This document shows positions 1 through 5,649 of a stretch of 5,649 nt of DNA, piece after piece. Source of the DNA: Belnapia sp. GTDB lineage: Bacteria; Pseudomonadota; Alphaproteobacteria; Acetobacterales; Acetobacteraceae. The first letter of the stretch is position 1, and each line of letters starts with the position of its first letter. The notes below the pieces were generated by a model. The model saw only the letters and a list, made by a program, of their open reading frames with translations. It did no database searches and was not told the origin of the DNA. The stretch spans positions 1-5,649 of the forward strand of contig JAQGIA010000366.1 in assembly GCA_028291445.1 (NCBI GenBank), given 5' to 3'. The position numbers were made by a program, and so were the translations under genes.

Positions 1-605
1 GAGGCGGCCACCGCCCGGTCGTCCGCCGCCCGGGCCGCCTGCGCCGCCGCCCGGGCCCCGGCCGAGATCGGCACCAGCCGGTCCTTGGCGCCCTTGCCGC
101 GCACCGTGATCATCGGCTGGTCCTCGCGCAGCGCGGCAGCCGGCAGGGTGACCAATTCGCTGGCCCGCAACCCGGCGCCATACAACAATTCGATCGCTGC
201 CACCGCCAGCGGGCCGCGCCGCTTCGGCAAGGAGGCGGCGCCGGCCAGCAGGCTGGCGACCTCGGCCTCGGTCAGCGGCTTCGGCAGCGGTGCGGTCGGC
301 TTCGGGCCTTCCAGCAATTCGGTCGGATCGTCGCCGCGCAGCCCCTCGCGGGCCAGGAAGCGAAAGAATTGCCGCAGCGCCGACAGCCGCCGCGCCGTGG
401 TGCGGGGCTTCAGGCCGAGGTCGGTCAGCGAGCGGAGGTAGTCGCGCAGCGGCTCCGGCCCGACCGCCGCCTCGACCAGGCCGCGGCGGGCACAGAAGGC
501 GGCGAAATCCTCGAGGTCGGTGCCATAGGCCGCTAGCGTGTTGCGGGCGGCGCCACGCTCGGCCGCCAGCATCTCAAGGAAGGCCTCGCGCAGCGCGGCG
601 GACAA
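1..605 (-). CDS. xerD: Site-specific tyrosine recombinase XerD (partial, C-terminus beyond left edge)
   Basis: XerD pairs with XerC to recombine dif sites and resolve chromosome dimers in the cytoplasm at division. About 201 residues are visible. Residues 5-90 look like the SAM-like core-binding domain (EAFLEMLAAERG, NTLAAY, RRLSALRQFFRF). The catalytic domain begins near LTEAEV (about 111). The first catalytic arginine is R147 in YGAGLRASEL, and the beta-hairpin lysine is K171 in RGKGAKDRLVPI; these match E. coli XerD R148 and K172. The HxxR motif, the H/W residue and the nucleophilic tyrosine lie outside the window. The frame is closed by TAG at 615-617, so the only start that keeps the whole first helix is TTG at 603-605; an ATG at 570-572 would remove 11 residues. 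The Shine-Dalgarno is weak, so translation may be coupled to the small gene just upstream. XerC or another Xer paralog is possible; XerD is preferred because the gene sits next to aroK/aroB, an arrangement common in alphaproteobacteria. Confidence 0.9.
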   Translation of the reverse strand, partial: MSAALREAFLEMLAAERGAARNTLAAYGTDLEDFAAFCARRGLVEAAVGPEPLRDYLRSLTDLGLKPRTTARRLSALRQFFRFLAREGLRGDDPTELLEGPKPTAPLPKPLTEAEVASLLAGAASLPKRRGPLAVAAIELLYGAGLRASELVTLPAAALREDQPMITVRGKGAKDRLVPISAGARAAAQAARAADDRAVAA

Positions 606-614
606 GAAGCGCGC

Positions 615-761
615 CTAGCGGGTCTGGAAGCGGTCGTTGGGCAGCACGCGCTCCACCGGGGTCGGGTTCACCGGCGGTGGGAAGGCGCCTACCGCCAGCA
701 GCCCGGCCACGACCAGGGCAAGCAGGATCGCGGCCAGCAGCAGGACAGGGCGGCGGAACAT
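615..761 (-). CDS. Small single-pass membrane protein, 48 aa, upstream of xerD
   Basis: I do not recognise a named family. The protein begins MFRRPVLLLAAILLALVV. Two arginines precede one hydrophobic segment at about residues 5-27, followed by a proline-rich tail (FPPPVNPTPVERVLPNDRF, about 28-46). By the positive-inside rule the tail should face the periplasm. The hydrophobic stretch could instead be an uncleaved signal anchor; I see no lipobox cysteine. The ATG at 759-761 is supported by AGGAG (complement of 772-776) ten bases upstream. The frame is open further upstream, but only through a low-complexity Pro/Arg-rich stretch. The stop codon is nine bases before the proposed TTG start of xerD and in the same frame, which suggests a two-gene operon. 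Function is unknown. That it is a real gene is inferred from the RBS, the membrane topology and the tight spacing. Confidence 0.72.
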   Translation of the reverse strand: MFRRPVLLLAAILLALVVAGLLAVGAFPPPVNPTPVERVLPNDRFQTR

Positions 762-771
762 GCGGTCGGGG

Positions 772-776
772 CTCCT
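772..776 (-). promoter_or_regulatory. Ribosome binding site of the 48-aa membrane protein gene
   Basis: On the minus strand the sequence reads AGGAG, followed by ten bases and then ATG (761-759). It is the best Shine-Dalgarno match in this divergent region and fixes the start of the small gene. Confidence 0.65.
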
Positions 777-784
777 GGGCAGGC

Positions 785-839
785 GGGTACGGGATGGGCA
801 GGCCGGGGTAGGCGGGATGGGGTGGGGTGGGCAAGGGGG
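785..839 (+). other. G-rich tract with strong G-quadruplex potential in the divergent region
   Basis: Nine runs of three to five guanines occur in 55 bases on the plus strand (785-787, 791-793, 796-798, 805-808, 814-816, 819-822, 824-827, 829-831, 835-839). Positions 814-831 alone fit the canonical G-quadruplex pattern with loops of 2, 1 and 1 bases, the short-loop type expected to fold very stably. The tract lies between the small-gene RBS and aroKB. The complementary strand is correspondingly C-rich. Any regulatory role is inference. Confidence 0.6.
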
Positions 840-873
840 CCGGCGGATCGGCATGCGGGATGAAGCCGGCCCC

Positions 874-902
874 ATCGCACCGGGGCCGCGGTGTGCTAGC
901 CT
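874..902 (+). promoter_or_regulatory. Candidate aroKB promoter
   Basis: TAGCCT at 897-902 is preceded by TG at 894-895, giving an extended -10 appearance. A weak -35-like hexamer (ATCGCA, 874-879, three of six matches) lies 17 bases upstream. A start seven to nine bases past the -10 would fall at about 909-911, on the GTG proposed as the aroKB start. Matches to consensus are only partial and the call is tentative. Confidence 0.3.
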
Positions 903-910
903 TGGGCATC

Positions 911-2671
911 GTGTCGCGCAACACCGCCAATGCCTTCGTTCCACCGGGACCCGCCGTGGCCCCCGAGGCAGCCCCGCCCGCCGACCTGGCCCCCTCGCCA
1001 GGGCCGCCCGAATCGACGTGCCCGCTGCCCTGGCGCCTGGCCGGGGGCATCGTGCTGGTCGGCATGCCGGGGGCCGGCAAGACCTCGATCGGCCGCCGCC
1101 TGGCGGTCCGGCTCGGCCTGCCCTTCCTCGATGCGGATACCGAGATCGAGGCCGCCGCCGGCCTGCCGATCACCGATATCTTCGCCCGCTACGGCGAGGC
1201 GCATTTCCGCGACGGCGAGCGCCGGGTGATCGCCCGGCTGCTGGCCGGACCGCCCATCGTGCTAGCGACCGGCGGCGGCGCCTTCGCCGATGCCCGGACC
1301 CGGGCCGCCATCCATGCCTCGGGCGCGGTCTCCATCTGGCTGCACTGCCGCATGGCAACGCTGCTGAAACGCGTCGCCGGGCGGGAGCACCGGCCGATGT
1401 TCCTCAACGCCGACCCGGCCGAAGTGCTGGAGCGGCTGATGGTGGCGCGCCACCCCCTTTATGCCGAGGCCGATATCGTGATCGCCTGTTCCGACGAGAG
1501 TCCCGAAACCACCACCCGCCGCGTGCTGGATGCGCTGGAAGGCTGGCGCCCGCCGGCCCGGCTGCCGGTGGCGCTGGGCGAGCGCAGCTACGACATCCTG
1601 GTGGGCGAAGGGCTGCTGGCCCGGGCCGGGGCGCTGCTCGCCCCGGTGCTGCCGGCCCGGCGGGTGGTGGTGGTCACCGACGAGACGGTGGCGCCGCTGC
1701 ATCTGCCGGCGCTGCGGACCGGGCTGGCCGAGGCGGGCTTCGTCATCGCCGCCGAGATCACCGTGCCGCCCGGCGAAGCCAGCAAGGCGTTTCCGACGCT
1801 GCAATCGGTGCTGGAGCAATTGCTGGCGGCCGGGGCGGACCGCCAGACCGCGGTGCTGGCCCTGGGCGGCGGCGTGGTCGGGGATCTCGCCGGATTCGCC
1901 GCCGCGGTGGCGCTGCGCGGCCTGCCCTTCGTGCAATTGCCGACCACGCTGCTGGCCCAGGTGGACAGCTCGGTCGGCGGCAAGACCGGCATCAACCTGG
2001 CACTGGGCAAGAACCTGGTGGGCGCCTTCCACCAGCCGCGCATCGTGCTTGCCGATACCGGCACCCTCGGAACCCTGGCGCCGCGTGAATTGCGGGCCGG
2101 CTATGCCGAGGTGGCCAAGCATGGGCTGCTTTCCGGCGAGGCCTTCTGGAACTGGTGCGAGGCGCATGGCCCGGCGCTGGTCGCCGGCGATGCCGCGGCC
2201 CTGGTCCATGCGGTGCTGGAAAGCTGCAAGCTGAAATCCGCCGTGGTGGCCGGCGACGAGCGGGAGGAAAGCGCCGAGGGCGGTCGCGCCCTGCTCAACC
2301 TCGGCCATACCTTCGGCCATGCGCTGGAAGCCGAATGCGGCTATGGCGGCGCGTTGCTGCATGGCGAGGCGGTCGGCCTCGGCCTCGGCCTCGCCGTTGG
2401 CCTCTCGGCCCGGCTGGGCCATTGCAGCCAGGAATTGCCGGGCCGCGTCATCGCCCATCTGCAGGCTTGCGGCCTGCCGGCACGAATCGCCGACCTGCCC
2501 CGCAGCTTCTCGGCCGAAGCCCTATTGGGGCGGATGCGGAAGGACAAGAAGGCCCGCGACGGGGCGCTGCGCTTCGTGCTGCTGCGCGGGCCGGGCGAGG
2601 CCTTCACCGCCGGCGACGTGCCGGTGCCGCAGGTGGAGCGGCTGCTGCGCGACGAAGGCTGCACGGCCTGA
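911..2671 (+). CDS. aroKB: Bifunctional shikimate kinase / 3-dehydroquinate synthase (AroK-AroB fusion)
   Basis: One 586-residue frame carries two shikimate-pathway enzymes. Residues about 43-210 are shikimate kinase (shikimate + ATP to shikimate 3-phosphate): Walker A GMPGAGKTS (51-59), substrate/Mg motif LDADTEIE (D74, D76), FRDGE arginine R100, ATGGGA (119-124), lid REHRPMF with R161, and the shikimate-binding R180 in ARHPLY. Residues about 217-582 are 3-dehydroquinate synthase (DAHP to 3-dehydroquinate, NAD and divalent metal): GGGVVGDLAG (319-328), PTTLLAQVDSSVGGKTGIN (344-362), GKNLVGAFHQP, and metal ligands E400 (YAEVAKHG), H466 (GHTFGHA) and H484 (LLHGEAVG), plus RKDKK near 542-546. 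All key residues I can check are present in both halves. There is no stop or frame break between domains and essentially no linker. The first 40 residues are a Pro/Ala-rich extension. The start is uncertain: GTG 911 is chosen because a possible -10 lies just upstream and codons before it are atypical; ATG 860 and GTG 956 are alternatives, none with a strong RBS. Confidence 0.93.
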   Translation: MSRNTANAFVPPGPAVAPEAAPPADLAPSPGPPESTCPLPWRLAGGIVLVGMPGAGKTSIGRRLAVRLGLPFLDADTEIEAAAGLPITDIFARYGEAHFRDGERRVIARLLAGPPIVLATGGGAFADARTRAAIHASGAVSIWLHCRMATLLKRVAGREHRPMFLNADPAEVLERLMVARHPLYAEADIVIACSDESPETTTRRVLDALEGWRPPARLPVALGERSYDILVGEGLLARAGALLAPVLPARRVVVVTDETVAPLHLPALRTGLAEAGFVIAAEITVPPGEASKAFPTLQSVLEQLLAAGADRQTAVLALGGGVVGDLAGFAAAVALRGLPFVQLPTTLLAQVDSSVGGKTGINLALGKNLVGAFHQPRIVLADTGTLGTLAPRELRAGYAEVAKHGLLSGEAFWNWCEAHGPALVAGDAAALVHAVLESCKLKSAVVAGDEREESAEGGRALLNLGHTFGHALEAECGYGGALLHGEAVGLGLGLAVGLSARLGHCSQELPGRVIAHLQACGLPARIADLPRSFSAEALLGRMRKDKKARDGALRFVLLRGPGEAFTAGDVPVPQVERLLRDEGCTA

Positions 2672-2672
2672 A

Positions 2673-2686
2673 GCTGCCGCGGCAGC
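2673..2686. terminator. Palindrome between convergent genes, possible weak bidirectional terminator
   Basis: GCTGCCGCGGCAGC is a perfect 14-base palindrome filling most of the 18-base gap between the aroKB stop and the stop of the opposing kinase gene. It can form a five-pair stem with a four-base loop on either strand. There is no T tract on either side, so intrinsic termination is doubtful. Its position is the main argument. Confidence 0.3.
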
Positions 2687-2689
2687 GTC

Positions 2690-4870
2690 CTACGGCGCCG
2701 CCTCGGGAGCCAGCCGCAGGCAGACCCGCACCCCGCCGCCTGCCTCCGCCACGGTCGTCACCTGCGCGGCGATCTGCCGGGCGAGCGCCCGGATCACGGT
2801 ATCGCCCAGGCTGTCGGCGCCTTCAGGCGGCAGCGCCGGGCCGGGCTCGATGACCTCGGCCAGGATCATGCCCTGGTCGAGCCTGGCCGCCAGCCGTACC
2901 GGGCCGCCCCCGGGCGGGGCATGGCGCAGCGCATTGCCGACCAGCTCCGACAGGATCAGCGCCAGCGGAATGGCCCGCTCGGCATCGAGGCTCAGCTCCT
3001 CCTCGGCGTCGATGCGGATATCCGCCGCCGGGTGCTGCGCCGCCGCGCCAATGGCCAGTTCGCGCAGCATGTCGGCCAGCCGGATGGTCTGGAAATCCGG
3101 ACTGAGCTGCAAGGCCCGATGCGCCTCGGCCACCGCCTGCACCCGGGCGGTGGCGGTTTCCAGCGCTTCGCGCGCCGCCGGCTCCGCTACCCGCCCGGCG
3201 TGCAGCCGCAGCAGGGCGGCGACCAATTGCAGGCTGTTCTTGATGCGGTGATCCGCCTCGCGCGCCAGTGCTTCCCGTGCCGCCAGGGCCTCGCGCAATT
3301 GCTCCTCGACGGTGTGGCGCTGGTCGATATCGGTGCAGGTGCCGACCCAGTGGCGGATCGCCCCCGCGGCATTGCGCACCGGCGCGGCGTTCACCCGGTA
3401 CCAGCGGTAGCCGCCATCGGCGTGGCGAAGCCGTACATCGGCATCGTAGTCGCTGCTGCCGGCCAGCACCCGGGCCCAGGCCTCGGCCAGGGCCGGGCTG
3501 TCCTCCGGATGCAGCGCGGCACGCCAGCCGCCGCCGCGCAGGTCGATCAGGTCGAGGCCGGTGACGGCACGCCAGCGGGAATTGACGTAATCCGGTTCGC
3601 CGAGGGCATCGGTCTGCCAGACCAGATGCGGGATCGCCTCCGCCAGGGTGCGGAACCGCGCCTCGCTGTCGCGCAGACCGCGCTCGGCCTGCTTGCGGTC
3701 GTCGATATCGGTATTCACCCCGAGCCATTCGAGGATGGTGCCGCCGGCATCGCGCAGTGGCGCCGCCCGGGCGGCGGTCCAGCGGCATTCGCCGTGCGGG
3801 CCACGCAGGCGGTACTCGGCCTCGTAGGTCCCGCCGCTGGCGATGGCGCGGCTCCAGCGGTCGTGGACCAGGGCGCGATCCTCCGGATGGACCGCATCGA
3901 GCCAGCCCCAGCCGACCACCTGGGCCGGCGTCTGGCCGGTCAGGGCCGCCCAGCCGCCGATGCTGACCAGCGCCCCATCCGCGGCCGCGGTCCAGACCGC
4001 CAGGGCACCATTCTCGACCAGGGAGCGGTAGCGGGCATCGGTCGCCAAGGCGCGATCCGACGGGTCGTTCCAGGCCAGCAGCCCGGCGGCGATGCGCCCG
4101 GCACCATCGCGCACCGGGGCGGCGCTGCACTGGACCCGCCGCGCCATGCCGTCGCGGCCACGCAGCACCCATTGCTGGCGGAGCACCGGCTCGCCACGGC
4201 GCAGCGCGCGGCGCAGCGGCAAATCCTCGGTCCGGGCAGGCGTCTTGCCGTCGTGGTGGAAGACCCCCCAGCCACGTGGCCGGGGCGGCGCGGTGCCGGC
4301 CAGCAGTTCGACCGGCTCGCGGCCGATCTCGCCCTGGGCCTGGGCCTGGGCCAGGCCATGCCGGCTGACCCGGATCACCTTGGCATCCGGCGCGGTGGCG
4401 ACCGCCAGGCCCAGGGGCGCGTGCTCGAAGACCGCGTCCAGCACCGCTGCCGCCGCTTCCGCCTTGCCCAGCCGGCGATGCGCCTCGGTCACGTCACGAA
4501 GCTGGAGCAGGATGCCCTGTATGCCGCCGTCCCGCCGGCGCAGGGCGGAGGCTTCCACATCCCAGCAGCGACCCAGTTCCGGGTCTCCGATCGCCAGCGC
4601 CTGGCCCTGGGCCTGCCAAGCCTGGCCACTGGCCCGCAACCGGTCGAGCGGCACGCCATGGCGACCGCTGACGAGCGCCGGCAGGATTTCGGCAACCGGG
4701 CGGCCAAGCGGCGCGGTGGCATCCAGCCCGGTGGCCAGGACGAAGGCCCGGTTGAGGTAGAGCAGGCGATGATCGGGGCCAGCCAATACGGCGATCGCCG
4801 CCGGCGAGCCTTCGGCGAAGGCACGGATCGCATCGATATCGGGCCCAGCCCCCTGGCTGTCGTCGGACAC
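2690..4870 (-). CDS. Multi-PAS sensor histidine kinase, HisKA_2 type, with degenerate ATP-binding boxes
   Basis: A 726-residue protein without membrane segments or signal peptide, so probably a cytoplasmic sensor. Four PAS domains lie in tandem at about residues 13-131, 142-270, 279-397 and 402-522. The last two are PAS_3-like, sharing W..xxHPED and ending in PAC-like motifs (WLGVNTDIDDRKQAE and WVGTCTDIDQRH). No LOV cysteine motif is seen, so ligand or cofactor is unknown. A charged helix leads to the dimerisation/phosphoacceptor domain with H541 in DHRIKNSLQ, the HisKA_2 signature (the related HWE family is the alternative). The ATPase domain keeps the N-box asparagine N646 (LSELVGNALRHA), but the usual DxGxGLP box reads EPGPALP (E675) and the GLG-type box reads SLGDTV. 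Such kinases in alphaproteobacteria often feed PhyR/EcfG stress signalling; that is inference, since no regulator is in view. GTG 4870 is chosen for its GGAGGGAG RBS; a GTG at 4927 would add 19 residues. Confidence 0.88.
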   Translation of the reverse strand: MSDDSQGAGPDIDAIRAFAEGSPAAIAVLAGPDHRLLYLNRAFVLATGLDATAPLGRPVAEILPALVSGRHGVPLDRLRASGQAWQAQGQALAIGDPELGRCWDVEASALRRRDGGIQGILLQLRDVTEAHRRLGKAEAAAAVLDAVFEHAPLGLAVATAPDAKVIRVSRHGLAQAQAQGEIGREPVELLAGTAPPRPRGWGVFHHDGKTPARTEDLPLRRALRRGEPVLRQQWVLRGRDGMARRVQCSAAPVRDGAGRIAAGLLAWNDPSDRALATDARYRSLVENGALAVWTAAADGALVSIGGWAALTGQTPAQVVGWGWLDAVHPEDRALVHDRWSRAIASGGTYEAEYRLRGPHGECRWTAARAAPLRDAGGTILEWLGVNTDIDDRKQAERGLRDSEARFRTLAEAIPHLVWQTDALGEPDYVNSRWRAVTGLDLIDLRGGGWRAALHPEDSPALAEAWARVLAGSSDYDADVRLRHADGGYRWYRVNAAPVRNAAGAIRHWVGTCTDIDQRHTVEEQLREALAAREALAREADHRIKNSLQLVAALLRLHAGRVAEPAAREALETATARVQAVAEAHRALQLSPDFQTIRLADMLRELAIGAAAQHPAADIRIDAEEELSLDAERAIPLALILSELVGNALRHAPPGGGPVRLAARLDQGMILAEVIEPGPALPPEGADSLGDTVIRALARQIAAQVTTVAEAGGGVRVCLRLAPEAAP

Positions 4871-4877
4871 CCCTGCG

Positions 4878-4885
4878 CTCCCTCC
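4878..4885 (-). promoter_or_regulatory. Strong ribosome binding site of the PAS sensor kinase
   Basis: On the minus strand the sequence reads GGAGGGAG, seven bases before GTG (4870-4868). This purine-rich match is what decides the start over the upstream in-frame GTG at 4927, which lacks a comparable site. Confidence 0.7.
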
Positions 4886-4898
4886 AGGCGGCTGCCTG
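4885..4898 (-). repeat. Small inverted repeat in the kinase leader
   Basis: CAGGC (4885-4889) and GCCTG (4894-4898) can pair as a five-base stem with a four-base loop immediately upstream of, and touching, the kinase ribosome binding site. It is short enough to arise by chance in high-G+C DNA. If formed in the mRNA it would sit next to the Shine-Dalgarno and could mildly affect access. Confidence 0.25.
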
Positions 4899-4941
4899 TA
4901 CCCCTCCGAATTAGCGGAAGCGGGCACGGGGCGCGAACACC

Positions 4942-4954
4942 GAGGCGGCGCCTC
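4942..4954 (-). terminator. Inverted repeat downstream of metH, possible weak terminator
   Basis: GAGGCG and CGCCTC flank a single central base about 50 bases past the metH stop; in RNA this would be a five-pair stem with a three-base loop. No run of T follows on the minus strand, so it is a poor intrinsic terminator. The rest of the 132-base gap (4871-5002) holds only the kinase leader and no other gene or clear promoter. Confidence 0.25.
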
Positions 4955-5002
4955 CGCATCAAAGGACCGGGAGCGTGCCGATCCGGAGGGAACCCTGAGT
5001 TG

Positions 5003-5649
5003 TCAGACCGAGAAGTATTTCGCCTTGGGGTGATGCAACACGATGGCGCTGGTCGATTGCTCCGGATGCAGTTGCCATTCGTCGGAAATCGAGATGCCGA
5101 TCCGCTCCGCATCGAGCAGCTTCAGCAGCGGCACTTGGTCCTCCAGCCGCGGGCAGGCCGGATAGCCGAAGGAGTACCGGCCGCCGCGATAGGATTGGCT
5201 CAACATCTTGTCCATGTCGCGGTCGTCCTCGCTGGCGAATCCCAACTCGGCGCGGATCCGCTTATGGACGTATTCCGCCATGGCCTCGGCCATCTCGACG
5301 CTCAGGCCGTGCAGGTAGAGGTAGTCCTGGTAGCGGTTCTCCTCGAACCAGACGCGGGCGACGTCGCTCGCCTTCTGGCCCACGGTGACGACCTGCAGGC
5401 CGATGACGTCGCGCTTGCCGGGCCCGTCGCCGATGTCGCGGATGAAGTCGGCGATGCATTCGCCGTCCTGCTTCGGTTGCCGCGGCAGGGTGAAGCGGCA
5501 GACCTCGGTCGCGCCATCCTCGGCGAACAGCACAACGTCGTTGCCGACGCCGGCGCATTTCCAATAGCCGTAGATCGCCTGCGGCTTGAGGATATTGTCG
5601 GCCTCGGCCAGCGCCAGCATGCGCTTCAGCACGGGACGCAGCTCCTGCT
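5003..5649 (-). CDS. metH: Cobalamin-dependent methionine synthase, C-terminal activation domain (partial)
   Basis: MetH moves a methyl group from 5-methyltetrahydrofolate through cobalamin to homocysteine, making methionine in the cytoplasm. The 214 residues visible are the AdoMet-binding reactivation domain, used for reductive methylation of oxidised cob(II)alamin. Family landmarks in order are ECIADFI (its aspartate at 5447-5449 corresponds to the AdoMet-contacting D946 of E. coli), the helix LSVEMAEAMAEYVHKRIR, RYSFGYPACP (arginine at 5177-5179, equivalent to E. coli R1134; GYPAC at 5153-5167), and HPEQSTSAIVLHHPKAKYF near the end. The stop is TGA at 5003-5005. The frame continues off the right edge through QELRP, so the in-frame GTG at 5632 is internal, not a start. 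Homocysteine, folate and cobalamin domains are not in view; a separately encoded activation domain, known in some bacteria, cannot be excluded. It shares strand with the sensor kinase 132 bases downstream, but cotranscription is unproven. Confidence 0.92.
   Translation of the reverse strand, partial: QELRPVLKRMLALAEADNILKPQAIYGYWKCAGVGNDVVLFAEDGATEVCRFTLPRQPKQDGECIADFIRDIGDGPGKRDVIGLQVVTVGQKASDVARVWFEENRYQDYLYLHGLSVEMAEAMAEYVHKRIRAELGFASEDDRDMDKMLSQSYRGGRYSFGYPACPRLEDQVPLLKLLDAERIGISISDEWQLHPEQSTSAIVLHHPKAKYFSV

Noticed and set aside
85..811. Plus-strand open frames opposite xerD and the small membrane gene
   Set aside because: Both are Arg/Ser/Pro-rich shadows. The opposite strand encodes recognisable XerD motifs including R147 and K171.
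637..2088. Plus-strand frame of 483 codons overlapping the aroKB start and most of the gene
   Set aside because: It is an Arg/Gly/Ala/Pro-rich shadow in a different frame from aroKB, with no domain signal.
2376..2395. Short GGCCTC repeats in the dehydroquinate synthase half of aroKB
   Set aside because: They encode the Gly-Leu helix after the HGEAVG metal-ligand motif and look like codon-level repetition only.
1262..2458. Long open frame (398 codons) on the minus strand opposite aroKB
   Set aside because: It lies entirely within the strongly supported aroKB gene, has low-complexity Gln/Ala/Gly/Arg-rich composition and shows no recognisable motif. Long antisense frames are expected in high-G+C DNA.
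4334..4351. Three tandem copies of CTGGGC inside the kinase gene
   Set aside because: They encode a short Ala-Gln repeat in the second PAS domain. Six-base units keep the frame, so phase variation by frameshift is not possible, and three copies is unremarkable at this G+C.
4871..4927. Upstream GTG (4927) as the start of the sensor kinase, adding 19 residues
   Set aside because: The added stretch is Gly/Ser/Pro-rich with no PAS character and no good RBS. GTG 4870 has GGAGGGAG at ideal spacing.
1..5649. CRISPR arrays, tRNA or rRNA genes, riboswitches, insertion sequences or phage genes
   Set aside because: Looked for and not seen. Nearly all sequence is accounted for by the five genes, and the gaps are short. 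No cobalamin or SAM riboswitch could be assessed because the metH 5' end is outside the window.

Overview
The window is about 70% G+C, with dense genes and short gaps. Gene order and protein style fit an alphaproteobacterium, most likely Rhodospirillales and plausibly Acetobacteraceae. This rests on a xerD gene placed divergently from aroK/aroB, a fused shikimate kinase/3-dehydroquinate synthase, a multi-PAS HisKA_2-type kinase and a B12-dependent MetH. It looks like ordinary chromosome; I see no insertion sequence, phage gene, CRISPR array, tRNA or rRNA.

Layout, left to right. Positions 1-605 (minus) hold the N-terminal two thirds of a XerD-like tyrosine recombinase whose C-terminus lies off the left edge. 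Directly upstream of it, 615-761 (minus), is a 48-residue single-pass membrane protein with a good ribosome binding site; the two probably form a bicistron. A divergent control region at 762-910 contains a striking G-rich tract (785-839). From there aroKB runs rightward (911-2671) as one uninterrupted reading frame. It meets, tail to tail across 18 bases, a long leftward gene (2690-4870) for a cytoplasmic sensor kinase with four PAS domains. After a 132-base gap, the last feature (5003-5649, minus) is the C-terminal AdoMet-binding reactivation domain of cobalamin-dependent methionine synthase, which enters from beyond the right edge.

The genes are mostly housekeeping: chromosome dimer resolution, aromatic amino acid precursor synthesis and methionine synthesis. 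The sensor kinase has no response regulator in view and is the main regulatory element. The points most worth a second look are the AroK-AroB fusion, the degenerate ATP-binding boxes of the kinase, the G-quadruplex-prone tract in the divergent promoter region, a possible leaderless GTG start for aroKB, and the small membrane protein that is in frame with xerD. I did not find a convincing new multi-gene system.
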